From: Aliibacillus thermotolerans | GTDB taxonomy: Bacteria > Bacillota > Bacilli > Bacillales > Marinococcaceae | NCBI RefSeq assembly: GCF_027853235.1 | Contig: NZ_WKJG01000094.1 | Coordinates: 1-64,000, forward strand | Length of the DNA stretch: 64,000 nucleotides | Direction of reading: 5' to 3' | Shown here: one piece after another, positions 46,902 through 56,335 of the stretch | Layout of the letters: the number at the start of each line of letters is the position of its first letter | How positions within the stretch are numbered: the stretch's first letter is position 1 | Notes under the pieces: generated by a model | Databases searched by the model: none | What the model saw: the letters and a program-made list of their open reading frames with translations, nothing else | Told to the model about the DNA's origin: nothing | Made by a program: the position numbers and the translations under genes

Positions 46902-46948
46902 AAAAACGCGAACCAAACGGGAGATTACGTCCCTAGGTTCGCGTTTTT
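46902..46948. terminator. Bidirectional terminator
   Basis: AAAAACGCGAACC (46902-46914) pairs perfectly with GGTTCGCGTTTTT (46936-46948), between convergent galU and the DUF4956 gene. Confidence 0.9.
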
Positions 46949-47628
46949 TAATTGACCATACCGATAGATACTTTTAAGTTGGCATTTTTTGCTCGGATAG
47001 CATCAATTAATTCTTTGTCCGGAATACCTTCTTTTTTAGCGATTAAATAATTCAATTGATACATCGTACCGAGATTTGTTGTCTCTACTTGCTTTAGTTG
47101 GTAATAATCTAAATACTTTTCAAATATTTCATCGAAAACATTTTCGTAATGCATATTTTCAGGAATCGTAATTCGAAGGGACTTATATGTACTTTTCAGA
47201 CCGCCGTAATCCAATAAGTACAAAATGTATATTAAGATAGATAAAATAATGGTGAACATCACTGCGAGTAAGTAAAAACCGAGACCACAAGCAATTCCTG
47301 CTGCCATCCCAAAGAAAATAAAGGCAATATCTTTCGGATCGCTCATTGCGCTACGGAATCGGATAATGGAAAAAGCACCAACGAGTCCGAAAGCAACGGC
47401 TATATTATTTCCGATGACAATCATAATGACGGCGACGACAACCGACATGATGATGATTGTGTGAACAAACGATTGGGAATATCGTCCGTTTTTATGGGTT
47501 TTTCGGTATAAATAGGTAATAACCAAACTCAACACAAAACTTAAGAGAATGGCAATGATTCCTTCGATTACCGCAGCTTTTGTTGTTAAGTCAGTTACGC
47601 TTTGAATTTCATTCATGAATTGACTCAT
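46948..47628 (-). CDS. DUF4956 membrane protein
   Basis: The 226-residue protein has four to five membrane segments in the first two thirds (VVIMSVV/IIGNNIAVAFGLVGAFSIIRFR region and GFYLLAVMFTIILSI) and a soluble C-terminal domain. The GLVGAFSIIRFRSAM motif is typical of DUF4956 proteins that accompany VTC-type genes. ATG 47628 follows AAGGAG; the 21-codon upstream extension was rejected. Operon with the VTC gene (150-bp gap). It may help deliver phosphate or a precursor. Confidence 0.85.
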   Translation of the reverse strand: MSQFMNEIQSVTDLTTKAAVIEGIIAILLSFVLSLVITYLYRKTHKNGRYSQSFVHTIIIMSVVVAVIMIVIGNNIAVAFGLVGAFSIIRFRSAMSDPKDIAFIFFGMAAGIACGLGFYLLAVMFTIILSILIYILYLLDYGGLKSTYKSLRITIPENMHYENVFDEIFEKYLDYYQLKQVETTNLGTMYQLNYLIAKKEGIPDKELIDAIRAKNANLKVSIGMVN

Positions 47629-47777
47629 TTTTATTCTCCTTAACTGTAAAATAAGGCGCTTATATGCAAACAGGAAAAGCAGGTTCAGCAATGCGTAACT
47701 GAACCTCCTGTCATTCCCCTCTTACATTATAGAAATCGAAGCTACTTCTTGCAAATGTTTTTTCATCGAAGCATAGA

Positions 47778-48548
47778 CTAACTAATTAATGAAGTATAGG
47801 TTCTGCCCTTTTTCATTGCTTGTTCTTCTAACAAATCCGTGCTCGTGCAAAACTTTGATACGCTTTTACGCGGGCATTCATACTCACTTAGTAATCGCGC
47901 AAGCCAAAATGGCACACTTTGGGAGACTTTCACTTCCATCACAGAAAGGTTTGGATCGACAAAATACATTCCGTAAGGTCCGTCTTCGATACGTAAATTA
48001 TCATCTCGTGTCGTTAAATTGTAATCGAAAGTAACCCGCAAGTCCGGATCTTCAATACCATGAAATGCTTGGCGGTCATAGCTTACGACTAATCTCGGTT
48101 TTAACTCGTATAAAGAGCGAAAAGCTTCCACTTCTTCCAGTATTTGTGGATTGGACGGATTGTATTCCTCCAGCCCGTTTTCACTGTTTCTCCCAAATTT
48201 AATATAATCATAGGCATCTGCCAATTTTATCTTCGTTCGACGTTTGTTTACAACTTTATTAAATTTTTGTTTCACTTCCAAAAAAGCAGGGCTATTAATG
48301 GTAGCATTGTCGTAGACTCGTAATCTCAATTTTTGTCGAAAGCGGAGTTTATTTCTCGTTTCGTAATATATCTTTTTATCATCCGAGTCAAAATATAAAC
48401 TCACAATATTATATCGTCCGTAACCATCTCCGAATTTATCATAGCGCATTTTACCACTATCTATTAACGCTTTTGCGATGGCTTTGTATTTATCAAAAGG
48501 AATAAGATATTTAAGTTCGTATCGTTGAAAAATTTCTCTTGCTTGCAT
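47778..48548 (-). CDS. VTC-domain polyphosphate polymerase-like protein
   Basis: The 256-residue protein has the VTC catalytic tunnel-fold signature: FQRYELKYLI, YNIVSLYFD, KLRFRQKLRLRVYD, FLEVKQKFNKVVNKRR and VMEVKVSQSVPFWL, with alternating basic and acidic residues that in yeast Vtc4 bind ATP, metal and the polyphosphate chain. Length is that of bacterial single-domain forms. It is divergent from an SLH phosphodiester glycosidase and upstream of DUF4956. Whether it makes polyphosphate in bacteria is inference. Confidence 0.85.
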   Translation of the reverse strand: MQAREIFQRYELKYLIPFDKYKAIAKALIDSGKMRYDKFGDGYGRYNIVSLYFDSDDKKIYYETRNKLRFRQKLRLRVYDNATINSPAFLEVKQKFNKVVNKRRTKIKLADAYDYIKFGRNSENGLEEYNPSNPQILEEVEAFRSLYELKPRLVVSYDRQAFHGIEDPDLRVTFDYNLTTRDDNLRIEDGPYGMYFVDPNLSVMEVKVSQSVPFWLARLLSEYECPRKSVSKFCTSTDLLEEQAMKKGRTYTSLIS

Positions 48549-48783
48549 TATATTTCACCACCTTGGTCATTTGGTTTCAAGATTTAGTGTTTGGTAGCTC
48601 GTAAATTGCGTCATTACGTAAACATTATATCATTAATGTTAAGATTCTGTAAGGAGGTGAAAGAAAGGGGAGGATAGTCTTTTACATAATTAGCAATCTC
48701 TTAATAAAAGGAAAGTCAATGAGTTGCGTCAATAAGCATCGGTTCGCAATCAGTTTTATATAAACATAATGGGAGAGATACTG

Positions 48784-50748
48784 ATGAAAAAAATAAAAGG
48801 TTGGATGAGCAAAGGTCTTGCTTCGGTATTGTCGGTGTCATTACTTTATTCTCTTTCGGCAGAAGATGTTGCTGCCTCGTCAACACCAATAGGTCCTGGT
48901 ATTACATATGAAAGTGATCGCGGTTCAGGCGCGAACATATTAAAAGTAGATTTAACGAATGAACATAATAAGTTAGCTGTCAGTGTTCCCAGTCCGTTAA
49001 CGAAATTGCAGACGACTTCCGAGCAAGCTCGTGCTGCGACACGGGATGGTCATGCCGTGGTAGGAGCAATTAATGCATCCTTTTTTGATATGGACCCAAA
49101 TGCAAAGCCTTTACCATTCAGTATCATTGCGAAAGATAATGAAATTATTAGTTACGGTCGAATTTCCGAAAGTCGTGATCATTACCGCAGTGAGCCTATA
49201 TTGTTCGGTCAAATGGCAAATGGGAAAGCATTAATTGGTCATTATGATGCCTCTATTTCCGCTGCAGTTGGTGATAAAACAGTAGAGATTAATACGATGA
49301 ACACCGGTGCTCGTTCTGATGAGGCTGTCCTTTATACCCCGTCATTTCCTGACAGTCGCACAGGTACGAGTCGTTACGGAATGGAAATTATTGTGGAACA
49401 AGCTTCAGGGGATGCGAGCCGTTTTTCTTTCGGCGATGAATTGTCTGGTACTGTAACAGAGATAAGGGGCTATAATGATTCCGGAAACTCTCGCATTCCG
49501 GAAAATGGATTTGTTATTTTTGCAAACGGGGACAAATTCCGTCAACTTCAACACGTAAAAGAAGGAGATACCATTACTGTATCCGCTTCTATCAATAATC
49601 GTTGGCAAGACGCTGCGATTTTATTAGGTAGCGGTCCACAGTTAGTAAAAGATGGTGAAGTAAACATTACGATGAATCCAAACAGTTGGCGTTACAAATC
49701 TACCACTGCCCGGACGGCGGTTGGGGTAGATAAAACAGGAGACACTGTTTTTATGGTAACAATGGATAAAGCAAATATTCGTCAGCTGGCGGAATACATG
49801 AAGAAGATTGGTGCTGACCGGGCATTGAACTTTGACGGAGGTGGCTCTACGACGTTCGTGGCAAGACAGCATGGGGATAAGTATGCAACGGTAATGAACC
49901 GTTTATCCGCTGGAAGCGAACGACGTGTGTCTTCTACTCTGCAAGCGATTAGCATTGCGCCAACTTCTGAGTTGTCGCGACTTGTATTATCCCGAGAAAA
50001 ACAGTCTGTCCAAGAAGGAGAAACAATGAACGTGTCTATTCTTTATGGAATGGACGAACATTATAATCCTGTGAATGTCAATGAAGAGGACATTACTTGG
50101 AGCGTAGATGAGCATCTTGGTGAAATGCGTGGCTCTACCTTTGTTGCGAAAAAAGCAGGAGAAGGACGAATTAGAGCCCATTATCAAGGAAAGCAAGTCG
50201 GCTCGGCTCCAATTACGGTGACGAAAAAAGCGATGTTTAAAGATGTGAATGAAAACACGTTCGGTAGCAGTGAAATTGAATATTTAGCAGAGCGTAACAT
50301 CATTAAAGGGTATCCAGATGGTACGTATCGTCCAAATCAGCGTTTAACTCGTTCTCAAGCAGCTTCCATGCTTGCTCGAGCATTTGAATTGGAAACGGAA
50401 AATCGACCGAATCCAAGATACCGGGATGTGAAAGAAGATTTCCATGCATACCCTGAAATTGCAGCAGTGACCGATGAAGGGATGATGAGGGGAAATGGGA
50501 CATTGTTTTCTCCAAATGATTATTTAACAAGAGCCCAAATGGCAACGATTCTCGTTCGTGCCTTTGATTTAGAGGGAGAGAGAAAAGGAGTCTTTAACGA
50601 TGTCGACTCTGATTACTGGGCGTATGACGAAATTGAAATATTAGCGTCCCACGGAATTGCGCGAGGTAGCAATGGAAACTTTCGTCCCGGTGAGGCAGTT
50701 ACAAGAGCGCAATTTGCGGTATTTTTGAAACGAGCTCTTTCTCAATAA
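48784..50748 (+). CDS. Exported phosphodiester glycosidase (NAGPA domain) with three SLH domains
   Basis: The 654-residue protein has a signal peptide (to about residue 32), an NAGPA-type phosphodiester alpha-GlcNAcase domain (AINASFFDMDPN, ARTAVGVDKTGDTVFM, ALNFDGGGSTTFV), an Ig-like linker, and three C-terminal SLH modules beginning near MFKDVNENTFG, RYRDVKEDFH and VFNDVDSDYW. The catalytic core hydrolyses phosphodiester-linked sugars; SLH modules tether it to the wall. ATG 48784 has GGAGA 7 bp upstream, so an in-frame start 15 bases earlier was rejected. A terminator follows. Confidence 0.9.
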   Translation: MKKIKGWMSKGLASVLSVSLLYSLSAEDVAASSTPIGPGITYESDRGSGANILKVDLTNEHNKLAVSVPSPLTKLQTTSEQARAATRDGHAVVGAINASFFDMDPNAKPLPFSIIAKDNEIISYGRISESRDHYRSEPILFGQMANGKALIGHYDASISAAVGDKTVEINTMNTGARSDEAVLYTPSFPDSRTGTSRYGMEIIVEQASGDASRFSFGDELSGTVTEIRGYNDSGNSRIPENGFVIFANGDKFRQLQHVKEGDTITVSASINNRWQDAAILLGSGPQLVKDGEVNITMNPNSWRYKSTTARTAVGVDKTGDTVFMVTMDKANIRQLAEYMKKIGADRALNFDGGGSTTFVARQHGDKYATVMNRLSAGSERRVSSTLQAISIAPTSELSRLVLSREKQSVQEGETMNVSILYGMDEHYNPVNVNEEDITWSVDEHLGEMRGSTFVAKKAGEGRIRAHYQGKQVGSAPITVTKKAMFKDVNENTFGSSEIEYLAERNIIKGYPDGTYRPNQRLTRSQAASMLARAFELETENRPNPRYRDVKEDFHAYPEIAAVTDEGMMRGNGTLFSPNDYLTRAQMATILVRAFDLEGERKGVFNDVDSDYWAYDEIEILASHGIARGSNGNFRPGEAVTRAQFAVFLKRALSQ

Positions 50749-50752
50749 AAAG

Positions 50753-50789
50753 AAACTGTCCTTTAGCGAAATGCTAGAGGACAGTTTTT
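50753..50789. terminator. Bidirectional terminator
   Basis: AAACTGTCCTTTAGC (50753-50767) pairs with GCTAGAGGACAGTTTTT (50773-50789) with one mismatch. Confidence 0.85.
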
Positions 50790-50796
50790 TATCATG

Positions 50797-51177
50797 CTAT
50801 TTTGTAAGATTTTTAGACCGCTTTTCTTTCCCGACGATCGTCCCTTCTGTTCTTTCAAAATGAACTCCGTTAAATTGATGGGAAATTTTATCCGCTAGAT
50901 TTTCTTCCTGATTCATGATGGAATCTATGAAAGGGGCGGCATCTTCCGGTGTCAAATTTTTGTACCATATGCCGTCAGGATAGACGATAGAGACACATTT
51001 ATCTTCACAGCGACCATTACAACGTGTCCGCGTCGTATGAATTTGATGGTTTAATCCTCGCGCTTTAATTTCCGCTCTCACTGCTCGTGTTACTTCTTCA
51101 GCTCCAGCACTAGTGCAATTACTGCCGTTACAAAGTAAAATGTGATGGTGCATGTCCGATAAGTTCCAAGTAGGCAT
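50797..51177 (-). CDS. Thioredoxin-like [2Fe-2S] ferredoxin-domain protein
   Basis: The 126-residue protein resembles small (2Fe-2S) ferredoxin-domain proteins: HHILLCNGSNCTSAGAEE, TRTRCNGRCEDKCVS and VYPDGIWYKNLTPEDA. The cysteines C-x4-C...C-x3-C could hold a 2Fe-2S cluster. It is the last gene of the corrinoid uptake operon, 1 bp after the preceding stop. Similar proteins accompany cobalamin genes in Bacillus, so a redox step in corrinoid handling is possible. Confidence 0.8.
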   Translation of the reverse strand: MPTWNLSDMHHHILLCNGSNCTSAGAEEVTRAVRAEIKARGLNHQIHTTRTRCNGRCEDKCVSIVYPDGIWYKNLTPEDAAPFIDSIMNQEENLADKISHQFNGVHFERTEGTIVGKEKRSKNLTK

Positions 51178-51178
51178 T

Positions 51179-51712
51179 TTATTCCACCACTCCTAAATAT
51201 TTTTTGCGAAGCTCTTTCCACATATCTAATTTACTCCAATCCGGATTTTTTCGTTGTGGCTTTAAGTCCTCTGTTAAATAAGGGTTAGGGAAGATAATAT
51301 TAATCATCTGTTCATCGTTTCCATTCCAAAGTCTGAGTGACCAACTTTCCGGAGTGCAAGTTCCATTTGTTTGATGAATAAACGCACCTTTTTTCACTTG
51401 TCTTATTTCTTGTAACTTGGCTTTGTGCTCTTTACTTGCTCTGTTTGCGCGATTGTGCCCGACACATAAATGAAGATGCCAGTCTCCTGTATCCACCGTG
51501 AGATACCCATCTAACACTCCTACTTTTTTTGGCTTTTTCGCAAATAACTCAAAGACAGCTCCTTGAATCACATAAGTCGTCGTCACTTGCTCCCAATACT
51601 TTTCATAAATTTCCGTTAACATCGCTTCTACATCGACATCTTTTGCATCAAAATAAGTATACTCTGACTTTGTACCATCCAAATTTTCCACTACTTCATT
51701 TTTTACTAACAT
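51179..51712 (-). CDS. Conserved protein of the corrinoid operon, unknown function
   Basis: The 177-residue soluble protein contains GDWHLHLCVGHNRANRASKE, with two His and a Cys that may bind metal, and KGAFIHQTNGTCTPESW. I do not recognise a named family with confidence. It lies between btuD and the ferredoxin-like gene on the same strand. ATG 51712 follows AAGGTGG and is preferred over a GTG four codons earlier. A role in corrinoid metabolism is inferred only from position. Confidence 0.6.
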   Translation of the reverse strand: MLVKNEVVENLDGTKSEYTYFDAKDVDVEAMLTEIYEKYWEQVTTTYVIQGAVFELFAKKPKKVGVLDGYLTVDTGDWHLHLCVGHNRANRASKEHKAKLQEIRQVKKGAFIHQTNGTCTPESWSLRLWNGNDEQMINIIFPNPYLTEDLKPQRKNPDWSKLDMWKELRKKYLGVVE

Positions 51713-51743
51713 TTGAAATCCCACCTTTTTATAAAAATAATGA

Positions 51744-52979
51744 TTATACTCCCACTGTCGCTTTTACCGCTGGTGAAGTTAGTGCTTCTGGGGATGAAAA
51801 TGATTGCAGCATTTCATTCATATTTTCAAAAGTTTGAACGTTCGCAGCTTGTTCACCGTATACATCTTCGCATTCTTGTCTGCTTCTTAATGAATACACC
51901 GGTTTTCCGATAGAAACGGCATACAATATTAAATCGATATTTTGCTTATTAAGAGAACCGATTGGAAAGGCAGTATCGACCACTCGTTCTAACTGTTCAA
52001 TTTGCTTTTGTGCTACTTTTACCGTATGTTCGCGAATGTCTCTAAAAGGCATTTCACTTACGAGCGGAGTACCAATCGTTTTGGCGATATAGTAATCGAC
52101 GTCATTTTCGTGCAAGATACCTGTCGCAACGCCGTATCCTTTTTTCGTAAGTGCCCGAAAGATTCTCGTACCTGTCCCGCCACCAGCGACAACGAAAGTG
52201 GAAGGAGGAAAATCATTCGTTAATTCGACCGTACCTAAAAATTCATTGTAATGAGCGGAACGGATATCAAAAAGATTCGTCATCGTGTCTTCTTGAATGA
52301 TGTCTTCAGGTGGCCCGTAATCTAAAATTTTATTATTTTTGATCAAAATGGCGATGTCGCAACTTTTTAACGCTAAATCAATTTCATGAAGAGAAAGAAT
52401 GACGGTAATTCCTTTTTCTTTCGTTAACGTATTTAAAATATTCATGACTTCCATTCGATGTCTCACGTCTAAGTGCGTCGTCGGTTCGTCAAGGATAATC
52501 ACTTCAGGTTCTTGCACTAAAGCTCTTGCCAAAAGTAACTTTTGTTTCTGACCATCGCTTAATTCATTAAAAAAACGATGCGCAATATCTTGGGCGTTCA
52601 CAAGATGGAGTGCTTCCCACGTTTTTTCAATATCTTCTTGACTTAGCTTCCCAAAAAAGCCTGTGTGAGGATATCTTCCCAGCGCAGCGATATCAAACCC
52701 TGTCATCAAACCAGGAGATAACCGGTCTGTTAAAACGACCGCCATCGTTTCTGCCAGTGTATTTGTTTTTATTTGAGAGATATCACGGGTTTTAAGAAAT
52801 ATTTTTCCGCCAACGGGAGCTAAAAATCCACATAAGGACCTTAAAATGGTCGACTTCCCAGATCCGTTTGGTCCCAACAAGCAAATGAACTGTCCTTTTA
52901 ATGCTTCGATATTGATGTTTTCAACAACTTTTTTATCCCCGTATCCAACGGCTAACTCTTCCGTTTTGATGATACTCAC
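51744..52979 (-). CDS. btuD: Corrinoid ABC transporter ATPase with C-terminal extra domain
   Basis: This 411-residue protein has an ABC ATPase domain in the first 250 residues (GPNGSGKST, ELSDGQKQKLLLARAL, VIILDEPTTHLD) and an additional domain of about 150 residues (TFVVAGGGTGTRIFRALTKKG ... NIDLILYAVSIGKPVYSL) that resembles nothing I can name, but the Bacillus relative YvrA is similarly long. GTG 52979 overlaps the btuC stop by 4 bp. It energises uptake by BtuC and BtuF. Confidence 0.85.
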   Translation of the reverse strand: MSIIKTEELAVGYGDKKVVENINIEALKGQFICLLGPNGSGKSTILRSLCGFLAPVGGKIFLKTRDISQIKTNTLAETMAVVLTDRLSPGLMTGFDIAALGRYPHTGFFGKLSQEDIEKTWEALHLVNAQDIAHRFFNELSDGQKQKLLLARALVQEPEVIILDEPTTHLDVRHRMEVMNILNTLTKEKGITVILSLHEIDLALKSCDIAILIKNNKILDYGPPEDIIQEDTMTNLFDIRSAHYNEFLGTVELTNDFPPSTFVVAGGGTGTRIFRALTKKGYGVATGILHENDVDYYIAKTIGTPLVSEMPFRDIREHTVKVAQKQIEQLERVVDTAFPIGSLNKQNIDLILYAVSIGKPVYSLRSRQECEDVYGEQAANVQTFENMNEMLQSFSSPEALTSPAVKATVGV

Positions 52980-54019
52980 AATGTATTCCTCCTCTTCAGT
53001 AATAAATAAATGACGATCGGGGCACCGAAGAAAGCAGTGACAGCACTAATAGGTAGTTCAATCGGGCTGTACAATGTTCGCGCTAACAAATCACATAGAG
53101 AAGTAAGAATAGCCCCAAGCAAGATAGCGGAAGGAATCAATATTTTATTGTCAGACGTTTGAAAAACCGTTCTCACAATGTGTGGTACCGCCATTCCGAT
53201 AAATGCGACGGGTCCAGTAAATGCGGTAATGACTGCGGCAAGAATGCTTGCTAGAATCACAATGACATAGCGAAATAGTTTCGTAGGCACTCCCATACTT
53301 TTTGCATAATCTTCCCCTAGTAAAAACGCATTTAAAGGTTTACTAATAAGAAAAGTGGCGAAAAGCATAGGCAAACCGATGATTGCTAATACGATCACTT
53401 GATCCCAAGTAAAGCCAGAGTAACTTCCTAATGACCACATGACGAATCCGTGAACGTGTTCTTTTTCGGCAAATGCCATTAAAAAACTCGTCACCGCACT
53501 CGTTAAATATCCGACCATTAAACCGATGACTAATAATGTCGTAATATTTCTCACTTTCGCAGCGAGAAGCAACACTAAAATCATGACGCTAACTGCACCA
53601 ACAAAAGCAGCAATAAAAATCAAAAAGGGTGAAATGACCCCAAGTCCAAAGGTGAATCCAGCAAGCGAAATGAAACCAACAGCCAACGTAGCTCCAGAAG
53701 AAATTCCTAAAACAAACGGGCCAGCAATCGGATTTCGAAAAAACACTTGCAACAGTAAACCGGAAATGGCGAGCGCCGCACCCCCAATCATCGCTGCAAT
53801 CGTCCGAGGCAGTCTAATTTTATTTGTAATGGCTTCATGCACTTCATTTTCCGTCGGTAATTGGAAAATAATCTGAATGATTTCAGCGACACGAATGTTC
53901 ACGGAGCCTATCCCGACATTCAGAAAGAAAGTGACAATCAATAGTAGTAACAATATTAAAAATATACTAAAATTTTTAAATGACTTATTTTTTGTGTCTG
54001 TTTCGTTACGAATGTCCAT
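52976..54019 (-). CDS. btuC: Corrinoid ABC transporter permease
   Basis: The 347-residue FecCD-family permease has about ten membrane segments. RLPRTIAAMIGGAALAISG, NPIAGPFVLGISSGAT and FIGMAVPHIVRTVF are characteristic. ATG 54019 follows GGAGG at 6 bp; the eleven-codon upstream extension was rejected. It lies between btuF (37 bp upstream) and btuD (overlap). FecCD permeases can also carry siderophores; the cobalamin riboswitch upstream decides for corrinoids. Confidence 0.92.
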   Translation of the reverse strand: MDIRNETDTKNKSFKNFSIFLILLLLLIVTFFLNVGIGSVNIRVAEIIQIIFQLPTENEVHEAITNKIRLPRTIAAMIGGAALAISGLLLQVFFRNPIAGPFVLGISSGATLAVGFISLAGFTFGLGVISPFLIFIAAFVGAVSVMILVLLLAAKVRNITTLLVIGLMVGYLTSAVTSFLMAFAEKEHVHGFVMWSLGSYSGFTWDQVIVLAIIGLPMLFATFLISKPLNAFLLGEDYAKSMGVPTKLFRYVIVILASILAAVITAFTGPVAFIGMAVPHIVRTVFQTSDNKILIPSAILLGAILTSLCDLLARTLYSPIELPISAVTAFFGAPIVIYLLLKRRNTL

Positions 54020-54056
54020 GCCGAACCTCCAAACTTGGAGTGAACTTTTCATCTGA

Positions 54057-55208
54057 TTATTCCGCTTTGATAAAATGTTTCGGTGTTTGATCCGGAAAGA
54101 GTTCTGGATAAAAAATGATCGCTAAATCTTCAATTATCTCATCTGTTTTATGAAGCATTTGCCAATACCAATCTTGGTACAACCAGACATCTCCATCTTG
54201 TACCGACTTCATATCGGCAATGAGAGGAGCTTGTGCAACGATATTGTCAAGCGAACCAACATAAGACTCCATTCCATCGTAAATAAAAACATCTGCTTCA
54301 ATACTTTGGGCGTAAAACTCTTCTTGGGTAAATGATACTGATTCACTCACTTCTACCGGTAAATCTTTAAAAATATAATTTCCTCCCGCCATGTCCATTA
54401 ATTTTGCGGTGAAACCTTTTGGATTGACAACACTGAATTGTCCATCATAAATATTTGCCCATACAACGGAAGTTTTATCTTCATCCGGTAATTGACTAAA
54501 CAAGCTTTCTACATTGTTTACTGCTTTCGTAAAAAATTGTTCCGCTTCTTCTTCTTTGTTATATAATGCAGCGAGAAATTTTATCCACTCCATTCGAGCA
54601 AAGGGGTGTTCTTCCAAGTATTCATTATTCACGACATACGTAATTCCTAACTCATCTAACTTTTCCATGATTTCAAATTGACCCCATGTGCCACCGTAAA
54701 CTATCGCAATATCTGGATTTATTTCTTGAATGAACTCATAGTCTGGCGTTTGCCCTGTACCAACAAACGTGATAGAACCATTCTCAAACCCTTCAATGAC
54801 GTCATCAAGATACCAGTCGTCTTTATCCGTCATGACTGCAGAAAGACTGTCAATCACCCCGAGTGGTTCCATAAGCGATACTTGAGTGGAAGAAGAGGCT
54901 AACACATTTTCAATCGGAGTATAAATGACTGGTACATCGTCATATCCTTCGGGTACCTCTTCTCCTTTCGGAACGAGTAGGAAACTGCGTCCTTCGCCGT
55001 CCACTAATTTTTTCACTTGCCCGTCAATGTATTCAATGCTAAAACTATCCGAATACTCAAGATTTAATGTATTAGTCGCTTCATGAGATGTATTTTCCTG
55101 TTTTTTCGATGTATCCGTTTCTGCCGATTCATTACTACAACCAGAAAGAATCAGTACGACCGACATCAAGCTAATGATTAAAAAGTTTACAATCGGTTTG
55201 TTCATCAT
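54057..55208 (-). CDS. btuF: Corrinoid-binding lipoprotein
   Basis: The 383-residue lipoprotein has a lipobox (LILSGCSNE) and the periplasmic-binding type III fold (YDDVPVIYTPIENVLASSS, INPDIAIVYGGTWG, WIKFLAALYNKEEEAEQF). It is the first gene of the operon behind the cobalamin riboswitch. The start is uncertain: ATG 55208 was used with AAGGAG about 10 bp upstream; GTG 55214 is an alternative. Ligand (cobalamin or cobinamide) is inferred from the riboswitch. Confidence 0.88.
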   Translation of the reverse strand: MMNKPIVNFLIISLMSVVLILSGCSNESAETDTSKKQENTSHEATNTLNLEYSDSFSIEYIDGQVKKLVDGEGRSFLLVPKGEEVPEGYDDVPVIYTPIENVLASSSTQVSLMEPLGVIDSLSAVMTDKDDWYLDDVIEGFENGSITFVGTGQTPDYEFIQEINPDIAIVYGGTWGQFEIMEKLDELGITYVVNNEYLEEHPFARMEWIKFLAALYNKEEEAEQFFTKAVNNVESLFSQLPDEDKTSVVWANIYDGQFSVVNPKGFTAKLMDMAGGNYIFKDLPVEVSESVSFTQEEFYAQSIEADVFIYDGMESYVGSLDNIVAQAPLIADMKSVQDGDVWLYQDWYWQMLHKTDEIIEDLAIIFYPELFPDQTPKHFIKAE

Positions 55209-55250
55209 TATCACTCTGCTCCTTGACATTTATAAACTCACGCCAAAACA

Positions 55251-55280
55251 AAAAGCTCTTCCTCGGCTTGGAGGAAGAGC
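55251..55280 (-). terminator. Riboswitch-associated terminator hairpin
   Basis: AGCTCTTCCTC and GAGGAAGAGCT pair between the riboswitch and btuF; on the minus strand TTTTTGTTTT follows. It probably serves as the expression platform that stops transcription when corrinoid is bound. Confidence 0.8.
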
Positions 55281-55379
55281 GAATAAAAACGACATATGTA
55301 CAAATAGCTAAAAATACTACAGCTACATTTTGCCTCTGTCGTTTTCATTTCTCACCTCCCCGGAAAAATGAAACTCGAG

Positions 55380-55556
55380 GAAAATAGGCAGGTCTCCTGA
55401 CTTGTGCTTCACTTTACTCTGAGCCTTCCCGTATAAGCACCGTGAAGTTCACTTATACAGTGGTCATCTCATTTCATCCACACTTACAGTTGCGGGGACA
55501 GTTCTGGACTTTCACCAGATTCCCTTTTAAGTCTAAAACTAGACACCTATCTTCCA
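55380..55556 (-). ncRNA. Cobalamin riboswitch
   Basis: On the minus strand the conserved GGTGAAAGTCCAGAACTGTC core, the CCCCGCAACTGTAA segment and the B12-box AGTCAGGAGACCTGCC occur in order, the diagnostic layout of the AdoCbl riboswitch. It lies about 170 bp upstream of btuF, with a terminator between. High corrinoid should repress the operon. Confidence 0.95.
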
Positions 55557-55684
55557 AAAATATGAAGTTGTTATTCATGTTAAACACAAATCATATATTA
55601 TATGAATAAATGACAATTTTCAACCTTTTTATTATATTTCCTATTCGGATGAAGGGAAAAGTAGGGGGTGAGTTCCCGCTTCTC

Positions 55685-55935
55685 CATCAACTATCGCGCC
55701 TTTTTGTCCAGCTTTGGAAGTCAGGTGCTCGGAAATAAGAAACTTTTGCTAACGTTCCGTGCGTCTTTCACCTCCGCTTACTCAGTGCAAAAGTAAACAG
55801 AGAAGGATGAAAGTTTTGTTCGACACGTAGAAGTCTGATCAGGGCAGAAGTCATTCTGTCTATGCTCTTTAGACGTCTTTGCACCTGAACACTTTTTTAT
55901 CAGCTTCGGTGGCTCGGAGCTTGTGTGTGCGTCAA
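55685..55935. repeat. GC-rich dispersed repeat, diverged copy
   Basis: ATCGCGCCTTTTTGTCCAGCTT, GGTGCTCGG and CCTCCGCTTACTCAGTGCAAA are diverged versions of the words in the other GC-rich repeats. The copy is decayed; open frames crossing it are not genes. Confidence 0.5.
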
Positions 55936-56021
55936 AATGTGGAGGAGTCAAAGACCACGCTTCATCTGGCAATAGAGGATCTATCCAAAGGCCGATGCGA
56001 CCAAATTTAATTCGGAAATTG

Positions 56022-56290
56022 AAAAAAGTGTTGCATGAACGATTTATGGGACATTTAATAGTTAAAAAATTTCATGAAGTGTCGTATGGAAGGAGAAAAT
56101 GGGAAAAATAAGGCGATTTTGCATGGAAACTCGATTTATACGACCTATTTTCAATCATCTTGCATGAATTCTGAAAAAGTGTCACATGAAAGATAAAATG
56201 GGAATAATTAGGTGATATAAAGACAAAATATCACTTCATACGACTTATTATTAGCAAAAAAAGAAAAATAGACGAGGTTATCTAATAAGT
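56022..56290 (+). repeat. Array D of the ~145-bp palindromic repeat (internally deleted)
   Basis: Anchors at 56081 and 56181 are 100 bp apart. The sequence is nearly identical to 62040-62337 except that 45 bases, including one short hairpin, are missing between AATCA direct repeats. After 56280 the match ends abruptly. A further piece of the family lies at 56722-56800. Confidence 0.85.
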
Positions 56291-56335
56291 CCTGAAAAAT
56301 AAATCGAGCGTTCTTTTCAACAATCATTTAGCGTC

